A stretch of DNA of 32,172 nt from Sphaerospermopsis kisseleviana NIES-73 (GTDB lineage Bacteria; Cyanobacteriota; Cyanobacteriia; Cyanobacteriales; Nostocaceae): the NCBI RefSeq assembly GCF_002368075.1, contig NZ_AP018314.1:3473750-3505921 (forward strand), in the 5' to 3' direction. Below are positions 16,576 through 25,141 of the stretch, piece by piece. The notes below the pieces were generated by a model, which worked only from the letters and a program-made list of their open reading frames with translations, was not told the origin of the DNA and did not search any database. Made by a program: the position numbers and the translations under genes. The first letter of the stretch is position 1; every line of letters starts with the position of its first letter.

Positions 16576-16962
16576 TTAAGCAGAGCGGCACTCTAAATCA
16601 GGCATGGTTGTTATACTCAAGGTGTTATGGTTAGTCATGCAACTGAGTTGAATTTCTTCCAGCGCTTGACGTAAATCATCTCTGCTGCGGAAACCCTCAA
16701 GGCGTTGTCTGATCACACCTTTTTCAATTAGTAGTAAAGTTGGTAGTGACTTGAGACGATAGGTGGTAGATAGCTTGAAATTTTGATCAGCGTTAACCGC
16801 TACAAGTTTAATTCCGTTGTCGCACTGAGCTTGAAATTGCAGCAACAATGGGTGAATGATGCGACACAAGCCACACCAAGGAGCCTCGAAATTAACTAAC
16901 ACAGGAATTGGAGATTCTAAAACTTCTTGAGTAAATGTCCGCTCACTGACCGACAACACCAT
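16576..16962 (-). CDS. Thioredoxin-like protein
   Basis: A 128-residue soluble thioredoxin fold. The active site is W29-C-G-L-C33 in the FEAPWCGLCRIIHPLL segment, with the cis-proline at Pro73 in LKSLPTLLLIEKG. The usual WCGPC has become WCGLC, which should change the redox potential. A C-terminal tail of about 20 residues (MTNHNTLSITTMPDLECRSA) extends past the normal thioredoxin end and has a third Cys. Both features fit a cyanobacterial divergent thioredoxin rather than the main TrxA. It lies on the same strand as ndhF and Z-ISO, though gaps of 320 and 723 bp make an operon unlikely. Confidence 0.9.
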   Translation of the reverse strand: MVLSVSERTFTQEVLESPIPVLVNFEAPWCGLCRIIHPLLLQFQAQCDNGIKLVAVNADQNFKLSTTYRLKSLPTLLLIEKGVIRQRLEGFRSRDDLRQALEEIQLSCMTNHNTLSITTMPDLECRSA

Positions 16963-17283
16963 GACGCCTCTTGATTTATAAGGTTTTTATATCAAAGTAA
17001 CCACCACTGATGTGAGTTGGCAAGTCAGTATCATTAGGAGTTGCTGACAAAAAAGCCAGCGCGATCAAATTCACGGTAGCTTTTTTGATGTTCAACTTCT
17101 GATTGCCGTTTCCTCCCGAAGAAAGTCAAGCGACCAGCAAATCCCAATATTCAATCTCAAACCGACTGAGGAAACCCACACTGACAGTTGGTTTATTTCA
17201 TCTTACATTGATTTAGTGGTATTTGATAAGCGGGAATTTTGATGAAATTAGTATTTTATGTTGATATTGGGGATCACTTAAAA
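16963..17283. other. Intergenic region between thioredoxin-like and Z-ISO genes
   Basis: No open frame is supported. Two complementary 8-mers, GTTTCCTC (17108-17115) and GAGGAAAC (17168-17175), could form a stem. An AAAAAAGC...GCTTTTTT pair lies at about 17050-17085. It may hold a long leader of the thioredoxin-like gene or a small RNA. Confidence 0.35.
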
Positions 17284-18006
17284 CTACCATGATATGCTAC
17301 TGGTGGCTACGATTAATAGGGGATGAGACCACCAGAGTAAGGCTACAAAAATGGCAACTCCCAAGTAAGCTGGACGAATAAATTCTTGCCATTTCAGAGC
17401 TTGACGACCATCAAAAACTGCTTGAAAGGGAATAATTGAAGTGCGTTGTTTGACTACTTCAAAAGCTTCTCCATAGCGTTTGCTCAAACGGCGATCGCCA
17501 TGCCAAACTCCAAATAAGTGATGTAGCACTAAACCCAAAGATGTAACAACAGTGAAGGTTGTACCTAGCCACAGAGTATGGGCAATACACCAAATAACTT
17601 GACCCACCATTTGCGGATGACGGGTGATACGAATAATACCTGTTTCATAAAGATGAACTTGGGGCTTTTGAATAGCCGCAATTTCTAGTAGATTGAAGGT
17701 AGCAGGATATAAAAATAAAAAGGAAATTGCTGATAGTACCCAAACTACTGGTTTCACACCCGGTATATCCTGTACTTGCCACAGTTGCCAACCATCATAA
17801 CGGTGATTAAAAAAGTAAGTAATTAAGATCACTGCTAAGGGTAAACTAACTAATGCAAACAAAATGCGATACAACCTTGTCCCGATGTATTTTTCAGCCC
17901 AAGGACGCAAAGCAGCACCTCCGCTGTGGGCGATCGCAAAAACTAACTGTAACCCCAGCATCACAAGATGACTGCTGGTGAACCAAGGACTAGACATCAT
18001 AGACAC
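17284..18006 (-). CDS. Z-ISO: 15-cis-zeta-carotene isomerase (NnrU family)
   Basis: The 240-residue polytopic membrane protein belongs to the NnrU family and closely follows plant Z-ISO, the heme-dependent enzyme that isomerises 9,15,9'-tri-cis-zeta-carotene to the 9,9'-di-cis form between phytoene desaturase and zeta-carotene desaturase. Recognisable blocks are GLQLVFAIAHSGGAALR, FFNHRYDGWQLWQ, YPATFNLLEIAA, ETGIIRITRHPQMVGQV and HHLFGVWHGDRRLSKRYGE. Conserved His residues that could ligate heme are in AHSG and TRHPQ. Five to seven hydrophobic segments are visible. It is divergent from pacR/rbcR, as I recall from other cyanobacteria. The ATG at 18006 is the upstream one of two close candidates. 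Confidence 0.9.
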   Translation of the reverse strand: MSMMSSPWFTSSHLVMLGLQLVFAIAHSGGAALRPWAEKYIGTRLYRILFALVSLPLAVILITYFFNHRYDGWQLWQVQDIPGVKPVVWVLSAISFLFLYPATFNLLEIAAIQKPQVHLYETGIIRITRHPQMVGQVIWCIAHTLWLGTTFTVVTSLGLVLHHLFGVWHGDRRLSKRYGEAFEVVKQRTSIIPFQAVFDGRQALKWQEFIRPAYLGVAIFVALLWWSHPLLIVATSSISW

Positions 18007-18398
18007 AACTCAATTTCCGATGAAAAATTCAAAATTGAAAATAAAAGCAGCTAATATTGGTAATTATCTTGACTAATAATCACTAGATGGTAAAAGCCAA
18101 GACAGTTGATTGCACCCTTAACAGTTTATACACAAGAGGATTTTTTGCAAGATGTTGTGTTAATTTCTTTTTCGGATCACGTTTTTAAATGTCATATTTA
18201 AATGTCATAGCAGTTTTCAGGATCATTAGGAGCAGTGTATATTTTGGAATCTTTGTCAAACAAGAGTTTTCCAAAGCTGACTACTGACTACTGACTGCTG
18301 ACAGCTATTACAATGCCATAAATCATGCCTAGCCCAAAAGCTATAGACCTTGATTTATTTTTAAAGCTGCTCCTTCCCAAGTTTGTGGGTTAAGCCTT
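18007..18398. other. Divergent promoter region of Z-ISO and pacR/rbcR
   Basis: These 392 bp hold heptamer repeats (CTGACTA type, 18278-18303) and AT-rich blocks where both promoters should lie. LysR regulators often bind T-N11-A sites in such divergent regions, but I could not single one out. Confidence 0.4.
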
Positions 18399-19418
18399 AT
18401 GTCTGACCTTCCTTTCACTTTAGATCAGTTACGCATTCTCAAAGCGATCGCACAAGAAGGGAGCTTCAAACGCGCCGCTGATAGTCTTTACGTCTCTCAA
18501 CCAGCAGTGAGTTTACAGGTGCAAAATCTGGAACGCCAACTGGATGTCCCCTTATTTGATCGGGGTGGAAGACGCGCTCAGTTAACCGAAGCTGGACATC
18601 TACTCCTCAGCTACGGTGAAAAAATTCTCAGTCTGTGTCAAGAAACTTGTCGCGCTATTGAGGATTTACAAAATCTCCAAGGTGGTACTCTAATTGTCGG
18701 TGCTTCTCAAACTACTGGTACTTATTTGTTACCGCGGATGATTGGGATGTTTCGTCAAAAATATCCCGATGTGGCGGTACAACTTCACGTCCACTCTACC
18801 CGTCGTACCGCTTGGAGTGTAGCTAACGGACAAGTTGATTTAGCTATCATCGGTGGTGAAATTCCCTCTGAACTAGCTGAATCTTTGGACATCGTTCCCT
18901 ACGCAGAGGATGAACTGGCGCTGATTTTACCTACATTCCATCCCTTTGCCAAACTCGATACCATTCAAAAAGAAGACCTATATAAATTACAATTCATTGC
19001 TCTTGACTCCCAATCTACTATCCGCAAAGTCATTGATCAGGTACTAGCACGCTGTGATATTGATACCAGACGTTTTAAATTTGAAATGGAACTAAATTCC
19101 ATTGAAGCAATTAAAAATGCTGTGCAATCAGGTTTGGGGGCGGCTTTTGTCTCTACTTCGGCGATCGCTAAAGAATTACAAATGGGTGTGCTACACTGTA
19201 CACCTATTGAAGGTGTGGTTGTCAAACGGACTCTTTGGCTCATTGTCAATCCTAATCGCTATAGATCCAAAGCCGCAGAAGCCTTTAGTCAGGAAATTTT
19301 ACCCCAGTTTGCTACCCCTGGATGGGATAGAGATGCGTTAAAATTATCACAAAAAAATCTGATGTTAAGTACATTAGAAATAGATACATCAACGTCTATT
19401 TCATCTGATCCAGAGTAA
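18399..19418 (+). CDS. pacR: LysR-type regulator of carbon assimilation (PacR/RbcR type)
   Basis: The 339-residue LysR-family transcription factor has an N-terminal winged HTH ([38 protein letters not shown], ~8-46) and a substrate-binding-like effector domain ([18 protein letters not shown] onward, ~97-300). It matches RbcR/CbbR regulators of CO2 fixation; in Anabaena the ortholog was named PacR (All3953), a global activator of photosynthetic carbon genes. As in Anabaena it lies convergent with devH, although here a kinase-receptor module lies between them. A C-terminal Ser/Thr-rich tail (STSISSDPE) is extra to the fold. It is divergent from Z-ISO, which suggests shared regulation. Confidence 0.92.
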   Translation: MSDLPFTLDQLRILKAIAQEGSFKRAADSLYVSQPAVSLQVQNLERQLDVPLFDRGGRRAQLTEAGHLLLSYGEKILSLCQETCRAIEDLQNLQGGTLIVGASQTTGTYLLPRMIGMFRQKYPDVAVQLHVHSTRRTAWSVANGQVDLAIIGGEIPSELAESLDIVPYAEDELALILPTFHPFAKLDTIQKEDLYKLQFIALDSQSTIRKVIDQVLARCDIDTRRFKFEMELNSIEAIKNAVQSGLGAAFVSTSAIAKELQMGVLHCTPIEGVVVKRTLWLIVNPNRYRSKAAEAFSQEILPQFATPGWDRDALKLSQKNLMLSTLEIDTSTSISSDPE

Positions 19419-19425
19419 ATTTTTT

Positions 19426-19506
19426 GTCAGTAGTCAGTAGTCAGTAGTCAAAAGTGTAGATAGCTAATGACTAATGACTAATGACTGGTGACTCATGACT
19501 AACAAC
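19426..19506. repeat. Heptamer repeats before the kinase gene
   Basis: GTCAGTA units (19426-19449) and CTAATGA units (from about 19464) occupy almost all the space between pacR and the kinase start at 19511, leaving no normal SD. Confidence 0.8.
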
Positions 19507-19510
19507 TAAC

Positions 19511-20950
19511 ATGGAAGTTTACTGCACTCGTCCCAACTGCCCCAGGCCAATCAATCATTTCGCGGATTTAGATGATGTTACAACTTTAAAAACAACCCAG
19601 CAAAAATACTGCATTAGTTGTGGTATGCCACTACTTTTAGATGGTCGCTATGTACCTACTCAGTTACTGGGTAAGGGCGGTTTTGGTGCCGCTTTTTTGG
19701 CACGCGATCGCCGTATTCCGGGAATGCGCTCCTGTGTGGTTAAGCAATTCCAACCTGCTGGGAATTTAACACCTACTCAACTACAACTAGCACAACAACT
19801 CTTTGAAAGAGAAGCAGAAGTTTTAGCGCAAATAGGCAATGAACATGAGCAAATTCCTGACTTATTTGCTTTCTTCCCTGTCTCTGTCTCCAGTTTACCA
19901 CCAGGAAAACAAGAGCAGTTTTTTTACCTCGTTCAAGAATATATTGATGGACAAAATCTAGAAGAAGAATTACTCCAAGAAGGGAAATTTTCAGAAATCG
20001 GAGTTACACAAATACTCACGGAAATTCTCCCAGTTCTCACTTTTATCCACGATAAAGGCATTATTCACAGAGATATTAAACCCTCTAATATTATGCGTCG
20101 TCGGGATGGTAAATTATTCTTGTTAGATTTTGGTGCTGTAAAACAAGTTGCTAATGTTCCTGGTGCTTCTACTGCTTCTACGGGAATCTATTCTCTGGGT
20201 TTTGCACCACCAGAACAAATGTCAGGAAATCAAGTATTTCCTTCTACAGATTTATACGCTTTAGCTGTAACTGTGATTACTTTATTAACAGGAAAGGAAG
20301 CTGGTACACTTTTTGATTCCTATACTAATCAGTGGAAATGGCGGACACAAGTTACTGTTAATGACAGACTAGCTGATATTTTAGACAAAATGCTGCTCCC
20401 TGCGGCTAGTCAACGCTTTCAGTCAGCAGCAGAAGTTTTACAAGCTCTTTCTCCACCTGCTCCTAGTGTAATTCCTACAGCTTCACCTCCACAAATACAA
20501 ACACCTCCATCAGTACCACAGGGACAAAAAATACAACCACATCCATCAACCCAACCTCCAACACCAATACCACCACCACTAAAACCAATCCCACTACAAC
20601 CAAAATTTGCTACTTGGGAATTATTAGCTGGGGCAGCTTTTAGCGGATTTCAAGGAGCATTAATAGCGATCGCCCTTTTCAGCTTACTCAAAAACCCGAT
20701 CATCACTATGGCTATTTCTGTTGTGATTTTGAGTGGTTTAATTTTTGCTCAAACTCAACGCTGGTTGGAAAAATTTGACTTATTAATTATCCCGGCAATT
20801 ACTTTGGCAATTATATTTTTTATCCCCTTTTTACATGGTGGTATTGTTATTCAGAATGTGGTTATTTTAGCATTTGCTTCAGCTTTAATAGCTATTGCGG
20901 TAACATCAATATTTCGTTTGATTTATAAATTAATATCTTCAATAATTTAA
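19511..20950 (+). CDS. Ser/Thr protein kinase with zinc ribbon and membrane tail
   Basis: A 479-residue Hanks-type kinase. Residues 5-37 hold a zinc-ribbon-like CxxxxC...CxxC (Cys5, Cys10, Cys34, Cys37). The kinase domain follows: Gly loop GKGGFG (54-59), Lys78 in VVKQF, HRDIKPSN (186-193), DFG (206-208) and APPEQ (232-236). All catalytic residues are present. A Pro-rich linker (~313-362) leads to about four membrane segments (~370-479). It directly precedes a TPR/periplasmic-binding protein and a PstS-like remnant, a common cyanobacterial layout in which extracytoplasmic binding proteins accompany a kinase. No SD is seen: short repeats run up to the ATG. Confidence 0.93.
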   Translation: MEVYCTRPNCPRPINHFADLDDVTTLKTTQQKYCISCGMPLLLDGRYVPTQLLGKGGFGAAFLARDRRIPGMRSCVVKQFQPAGNLTPTQLQLAQQLFEREAEVLAQIGNEHEQIPDLFAFFPVSVSSLPPGKQEQFFYLVQEYIDGQNLEEELLQEGKFSEIGVTQILTEILPVLTFIHDKGIIHRDIKPSNIMRRRDGKLFLLDFGAVKQVANVPGASTASTGIYSLGFAPPEQMSGNQVFPSTDLYALAVTVITLLTGKEAGTLFDSYTNQWKWRTQVTVNDRLADILDKMLLPAASQRFQSAAEVLQALSPPAPSVIPTASPPQIQTPPSVPQGQKIQPHPSTQPPTPIPPPLKPIPLQPKFATWELLAGAAFSGFQGALIAIALFSLLKNPIITMAISVVILSGLIFAQTQRWLEKFDLLIIPAITLAIIFFIPFLHGGIVIQNVVILAFASALIAIAVTSIFRLIYKLISSII

Positions 20951-20996
20951 AGAATTTTCATTGAGAAAGTTTTGTTGTTTTTAAAAATAGCGAATT

Positions 20997-22430
20997 ATGT
21001 TACAAAAAGAAGTTAAAGTATTACTATTATCCCTATTGGTGACAAGTGGACTAATTGGTATTGGTATATGGTTATTTTTACCAGGAATTTCCAACCTAAC
21101 TGGTGTTAATACATCAGCAAATAATCAGGAAACAAACAACAATAATCAATCAGAAACATCAGTTAAAGAAAGGATTAGTTTTGGGGAAAAAATATTTAGC
21201 CCTGGAGAAGCTTCTCAACTTAAAGAAGATGGTGCTAAAGCAATAGCAGATAAAAATTATCAACAAGCGATCGCCAAATTTACAGAATCTCTAAAACTTA
21301 AACCCAACGATCCCGAAGCACTAATATATCTGAATAACGCCAGAATTGGATCTAGCCAAAACTCTACAAAAAACTATACAATTGTGGCAACAGTGCCATT
21401 AGGCAATAACTCCAATACTGGATTAGAAATTTTACGAGGTATCGCTCAAGCCCAAAATGAAATTAATACCAATGGCAAAATTAACGGAGCTTATTTAAAG
21501 GTAGGTATAGCTAACGATGACGATGATCCAGAAATATCTCAACAAATTGCTACCAACCTCGTCAAAAATCCAGAAGTATTAGGCGTAGTTTGCTGTAATA
21601 CCAGCGATGCCACATTAACAGCAGGTACAGTTTATAATTCAGGAAAACTTGTTGCTATTTCTCCGATTAGCACTTCTGTAAAAATTACCAACTTTAGCCC
21701 CTACATTTTTAGAACAGTTCCCAGTGATTTTATAGCTGCTAGAACTTTAGCAAATTACATGGTGAAAAACTTACAAAAGAAAAAAGCAGCAGTTTTCTTT
21801 AATTCTCAAAGTGGTTATAGTCAGTCACTCAAATCAGAGTTTGTTTCTTCTATTTTATTGGAAGGTGGAGAAATATCTAAAGAATTTGATTTATCCAAAG
21901 CAGATTTTAGTGCTGCTTCCAGCCTCAAACAGGCAACTGAACAAGGGGCGCAAGTATTAATGTTAGCCGCTAACACGGGAATTTTAGATAAAGCATTGCA
22001 AGTAGTTCAGGTAAATCAAAAGCGTCTCACATTACTAGGAGGAGATGATGTGTATACACTAAAAACCTTAGAAATTGGTAGAGAACAAGCAGTAGGAATG
22101 GTATTAGCAGTTCCCTGGCATATTCAAGGTAATCCCAAATCGGAATTTCCCAAAACATCCCGAAAATTATGGGGTGCTGATGTGAGTTGGCGTACTGCCC
22201 TAGCCTATGATGCCACAAAAGCTTTTATTGCTGCCTTAGGAAAAGATCCCACCCGTTCTGGTATTCAAAAAACTCTTGTATCTCCTGGATTTTCTGCTAC
22301 AGGTGCTGGTGGTGAAATTCGCTTTTTACCATCAGGAGATAGAAACACCTCAGTCCAACTTGTAAAAATAGTCCCTGGTAGTCGATCTCGTACTGGCTAT
22401 GACTTTGAGCCAATATCACCAAGAAATTAA
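20997..22430 (+). CDS. Membrane-anchored TPR plus ABC-type periplasmic-binding receptor
   Basis: This 477-residue protein has an N-terminal anchor or signal (LLLSLLVTSGLIGIGIWLFL, 9-28), an Asn-rich linker, a TPR pair (LKEDGAKAIADKNYQQAIAKFTESLKLKPNDPEALIYLNNA, ~73-113) and then a Leu/Ile/Val-type periplasmic-binding fold (from YTIVATVPLGNNSNTG, ~123-470). It resembles the receptor part of amino-acid/urea ABC systems, but no permease or ATPase genes are near. With the kinase 46 bp upstream it looks like a sensor, not an importer. The ligand is unknown. The ORF ends naturally at residue 477 just before the PstS-like remnant. Confidence 0.85.
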   Translation: MLQKEVKVLLLSLLVTSGLIGIGIWLFLPGISNLTGVNTSANNQETNNNNQSETSVKERISFGEKIFSPGEASQLKEDGAKAIADKNYQQAIAKFTESLKLKPNDPEALIYLNNARIGSSQNSTKNYTIVATVPLGNNSNTGLEILRGIAQAQNEINTNGKINGAYLKVGIANDDDDPEISQQIATNLVKNPEVLGVVCCNTSDATLTAGTVYNSGKLVAISPISTSVKITNFSPYIFRTVPSDFIAARTLANYMVKNLQKKKAAVFFNSQSGYSQSLKSEFVSSILLEGGEISKEFDLSKADFSAASSLKQATEQGAQVLMLAANTGILDKALQVVQVNQKRLTLLGGDDVYTLKTLEIGREQAVGMVLAVPWHIQGNPKSEFPKTSRKLWGADVSWRTALAYDATKAFIAALGKDPTRSGIQKTLVSPGFSATGAGGEIRFLPSGDRNTSVQLVKIVPGSRSRTGYDFEPISPRN

Positions 22431-22442
22431 ATCAAGAATTAA

Positions 22443-23087
22443 ACCGCGCTCAACGCTCAACAACGTGGATTCAAACTCAATCAAATTCCTGTAGCGATTG
22501 ATGGGTTAGCTGTAGCCGTAAACCCGAACCTAAATATCCCAGGATTGACAATAGACCAGCTAAAATCCATCTACACAGGCAAGATTAATAATTGGAATCA
22601 AGTGGGTGGACTAAATCTACCAATTAAGGCATTTACACGCCGTGTTAGTGATGGTGGCACCGTTGAACTTTTTGTCCAAGACATTTTGGGTGGTCAAGCT
22701 TTCAGTTCCCAAGTAGAGTTTGTCTTTACGACCACCCAAGCCTTAAAAAAGGTGGCTGATAGTCCTGGTGGCATCTATTACGCTTCTGCTCCAGAGGTTG
22801 TTCCTCAATGTTCCATTACACCCTTACCTTTGGGACGCACGGCTGGGGAATACATTCCTCCTTATCAAGAACCATTGATTCTCCCTAATCAATGTCCTGA
22901 AAAACGGAATCAATTGAACATTCAGGCTTTTCAATCAGGAAAATACCCGATTACCCGGAATCTGTTTGTAGTGGTTAAACAGAATGGTCAAACTGGGGAG
23001 CAAGTCGGCGTTGCTTATGCTAACTTACTGCTAACAGAGCAGGGACAGGAACTAATTACCCAAACTGGGTTTGTTAAAATCCGCTGA
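22443..23087 (+). pseudogene. 5'-truncated PstS-like phosphate-binding protein remnant
   Basis: The frame is open from 22443 and reads QQRGFKLNQIPVAIDGLAVAV, then LNIPGLTIDQLKSIYTGK and a PstS-like C-terminal half ending NLLLTEQGQELITQTGF. The signal peptide, any TPR and the first lobe of the binding fold are missing. The homologous sequence begins within ~15 bases of the end of the 20997 gene, which places a deletion junction there. The first possible start, TTG at 22545, would give only 180 residues and no signal peptide, so it is unlikely to be functional. The frame itself is not otherwise broken, which suggests a recent event. Confidence 0.75.
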
Positions 23088-23158
23088 CACCTGCTAGTCA
23101 TCGCTTCTAAAATTTCCAGAACCAGATTAAACACTTCACTTGGCTTGGTGAAAGTGTT

Positions 23159-23878
23159 TTAGCTCGCTCTGTTAATTGACTCTGCTGGCAAGCAAATCAG
23201 ATTATCCCCTTGGGTGAGGATGAGTCCACGTTGACGCAATTTACCCATCAAGCGAGTAACGGTGACGCGGGTAGAACCAATGGCGCTACCAATTTGGGCA
23301 TGGGTGAGAGGGAAAGGTAGGCAATAGCCGCGAATAACATCGGGATCGGTTTCGCTCATTGCTGGTTCTCCATATTCCTCAATTAACAAGGTGAGGAAAC
23401 CTAGCAGTCGGTCAATGGTACGTCGTTGTCCTAAAGCACTTAGCCACAATAGCTTGCGCTGATGTTGATATCTAAAGGCATCCATGACTTCACGACGGAA
23501 GTGAGGCCAGTTATCCAAATCATGCCAGTACATCCACAGCACCGCAGTTTGGTCAACGTGGGCGTAAGCTTGGAGTGTAAAGGGGGACTGAGCGACGATT
23601 TCAAATGGTTGTCCTGCGCCCACAAAACCCAAAAAGGCTTCTTCAGGGGTTCTGTTAATGCGTCGAGATGTTAGCTGGCTGGCAGTAGCACTTACTTGGG
23701 CTGTTCCTACCATGCGGATTGCACCTCTCTGCACTAAATACAGCAATCCGGGTCTGGCGGGAATGCGCTCATCTTTGCTGAAGGTGCGACAGCGGTAGTG
23801 TTCTTGCGCCCAGTCAAGAATTCGTTGCCAAGTTAAGAAAGGCCGTGATGCCTCGGAAAAAGAGGATTGAGATTGCAT
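23159..23878 (-). CDS. devH: CRP-family transcription factor DevH
   Basis: A CRP/FNR-family regulator. It matches Anabaena DevH, required for heterocyst maturation and the glycolipid layer. The N-terminal cyclic-nucleotide-binding-like domain (RPGLLYLVQRGAIRMVG, then GAGQPFEIVAQSPFTLQAY) is followed by the dimer helix and a C-terminal HTH (LTHAQIGSAIGSTRVTVTRLMGKLRQRG). I prefer the ATG at 23876-23878 (MQSQSSF, 239 residues); an upstream in-frame TTG at 23906-23908 adds MFLAERSLLT, a sequence I recall also in Anabaena, so the longer form cannot be excluded. An NtcA-type promoter lies 140-180 bp upstream. It is convergent with the kinase-receptor module. Confidence 0.93.
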   Translation of the reverse strand: MQSQSSFSEASRPFLTWQRILDWAQEHYRCRTFSKDERIPARPGLLYLVQRGAIRMVGTAQVSATASQLTSRRINRTPEEAFLGFVGAGQPFEIVAQSPFTLQAYAHVDQTAVLWMYWHDLDNWPHFRREVMDAFRYQHQRKLLWLSALGQRRTIDRLLGFLTLLIEEYGEPAMSETDPDVIRGYCLPFPLTHAQIGSAIGSTRVTVTRLMGKLRQRGLILTQGDNLICLPAESINRAS

Positions 23879-24019
23879 AGTTAACAAAGAGCGTTCGGCT
23901 AAAAACAAAGACTAAATAAAAAGGTGCAAGGAGTGTCTTTGTGTTAACAGGGTAGGCTGAACACCCAACAGCGTCAGCCATCCAAAGTGTAGAAAGCGAA
24001 TTTTGCCCTCTACTCTTTT

Positions 24020-24059
24020 GTTATACTTCTTACTGTACAATGAGGGTAGTAAAGTTTAC
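24020..24059 (-). promoter_or_regulatory. NtcA-activated type promoter of devH
   Basis: GTA-N8-TAC, the full NtcA consensus, lies at 24046-24059 (GTAGTAAAGTTTAC on plus). On the minus strand, exactly 20 bases later, is TATAAC (plus 24020-24025), giving the class II spacing of NtcA-dependent promoters (20-24 bases before a TAN3T box). The start would give a ~135-base leader for devH. No matching -10 box occurs in the plus direction, so it points to devH. Confidence 0.75.
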
Positions 24060-24174
24060 TAATCATTCATTGATTATTCACGAAATTTTATCCTACTCTC
24101 ATTTTTCTTTACTTAGACTAAACTTCTATCTAAAGGTGGATGGAACAGGATAAAATCGTGATAACCGCAAAAGT

Positions 24175-25062
24175 TTGCTAAATAACTACGTGCAACATTG
24201 GCTACTATTTAAGAAGTATACCTCAATTAAACAAATAGTCTATATCCATTTAATAAATTTCCTCAGTGTTTATACCAAGGATGAGAAAATTCTATGGATA
24301 AAAAAGGGAAAACTGCCTCTATATCAAGGCACAGATGGTAAAAAAATTTTATATATTTCTAGTGTAGCTTTGCAACTTGCCTCATCTGATAATTCAAAAG
24401 TAACAGGTATTATCAGGGCGATTGCTGCTCATTTGGCAGCTTATGGTGAGCTTTTTCACGTTAAAGTTGTTCCTCCTGCTTTGATTCATATAGAACTGAT
24501 TGATTCTACTTTGGCAGTTTGGTTACATAATCTAACAGTCGGTGAAACTAGCTTAGAAGGAATTGGAGGTGGGGGAGATGGGGAGACGGGAAGATGGCCA
24601 GATGGTGAGAATTACAACAATAAATTGTTTAAAATTCAATATGCCCATGCACGCTGCTGTTCATTATTGAGATTAGCTGATCGAGAGGGATTGATTCAAC
24701 TGATAGATAATAGTACAGAAGTGCTAGGTTTGCTGTCTACCCAACCGATACCCTGGCTAGACTGTGATCAAAAATTGCGTCTTTATCAAGGGGATGAGGT
24801 GCGTCTGATGCACCTGTTGGTAAAAATGGTAGATGATTTGGTATTCCCTGATTCTAACACTTCAGTTAACTGGATGACAACTGCACTGAAATTGAGCGAA
24901 GCTTTTGAAAGTTTCTGGTGTAATTGTCGCATTTGGGGGGAAGTGAAAATTAATTCATTGGAGTTAGCTCAGGCTAGGTTAGGATTGCTGATTGTTACCC
25001 AGTTGGTTTTAAGGTCTGTATTAGAAAGTAAATTGGGAGTTTTTGCGCCTGTGGAGTTGTGA
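24175..25062 (+). CDS. DALR anticodon-binding-like protein, unknown
   Basis: The 295-residue soluble protein has a C-terminal region resembling the DALR anticodon-binding domain of ArgS: FKIQYAHARCCSLLRLADREGLI, then QKLRLYQGDEVRLMHLLVKMVDDL and LGLLIVTQLVLRSVLESKLGV. There is no catalytic Rossmann domain (no HIGH or KMSKS), so it is not a synthetase; the role is unknown. The N-terminal part (VALQLASSDNSKVTGIIRAIAAHLA) may resemble the ArgS-type additional domain. Residues ~131-147 (GGGGDGETGRWPDGE) are encoded by a GGGGAGATGGGGAGA-type repeat that has entered the frame. The start is uncertain: TTG at 24175 is the first possible, and a GTG comes five codons later. Confidence 0.7.
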   Translation: MLNNYVQHWLLFKKYTSIKQIVYIHLINFLSVYTKDEKILWIKKGKLPLYQGTDGKKILYISSVALQLASSDNSKVTGIIRAIAAHLAAYGELFHVKVVPPALIHIELIDSTLAVWLHNLTVGETSLEGIGGGGDGETGRWPDGENYNNKLFKIQYAHARCCSLLRLADREGLIQLIDNSTEVLGLLSTQPIPWLDCDQKLRLYQGDEVRLMHLLVKMVDDLVFPDSNTSVNWMTTALKLSEAFESFWCNCRIWGEVKINSLELAQARLGLLIVTQLVLRSVLESKLGVFAPVEL

Positions 25063-25141
25063 TTGGGGACTGTTGACTGGGGAGCGTTGACTGGGGAGAA
25101 TAAGATATTACTTCTTGCCTCATGACTCCTAACTCCGGTCT

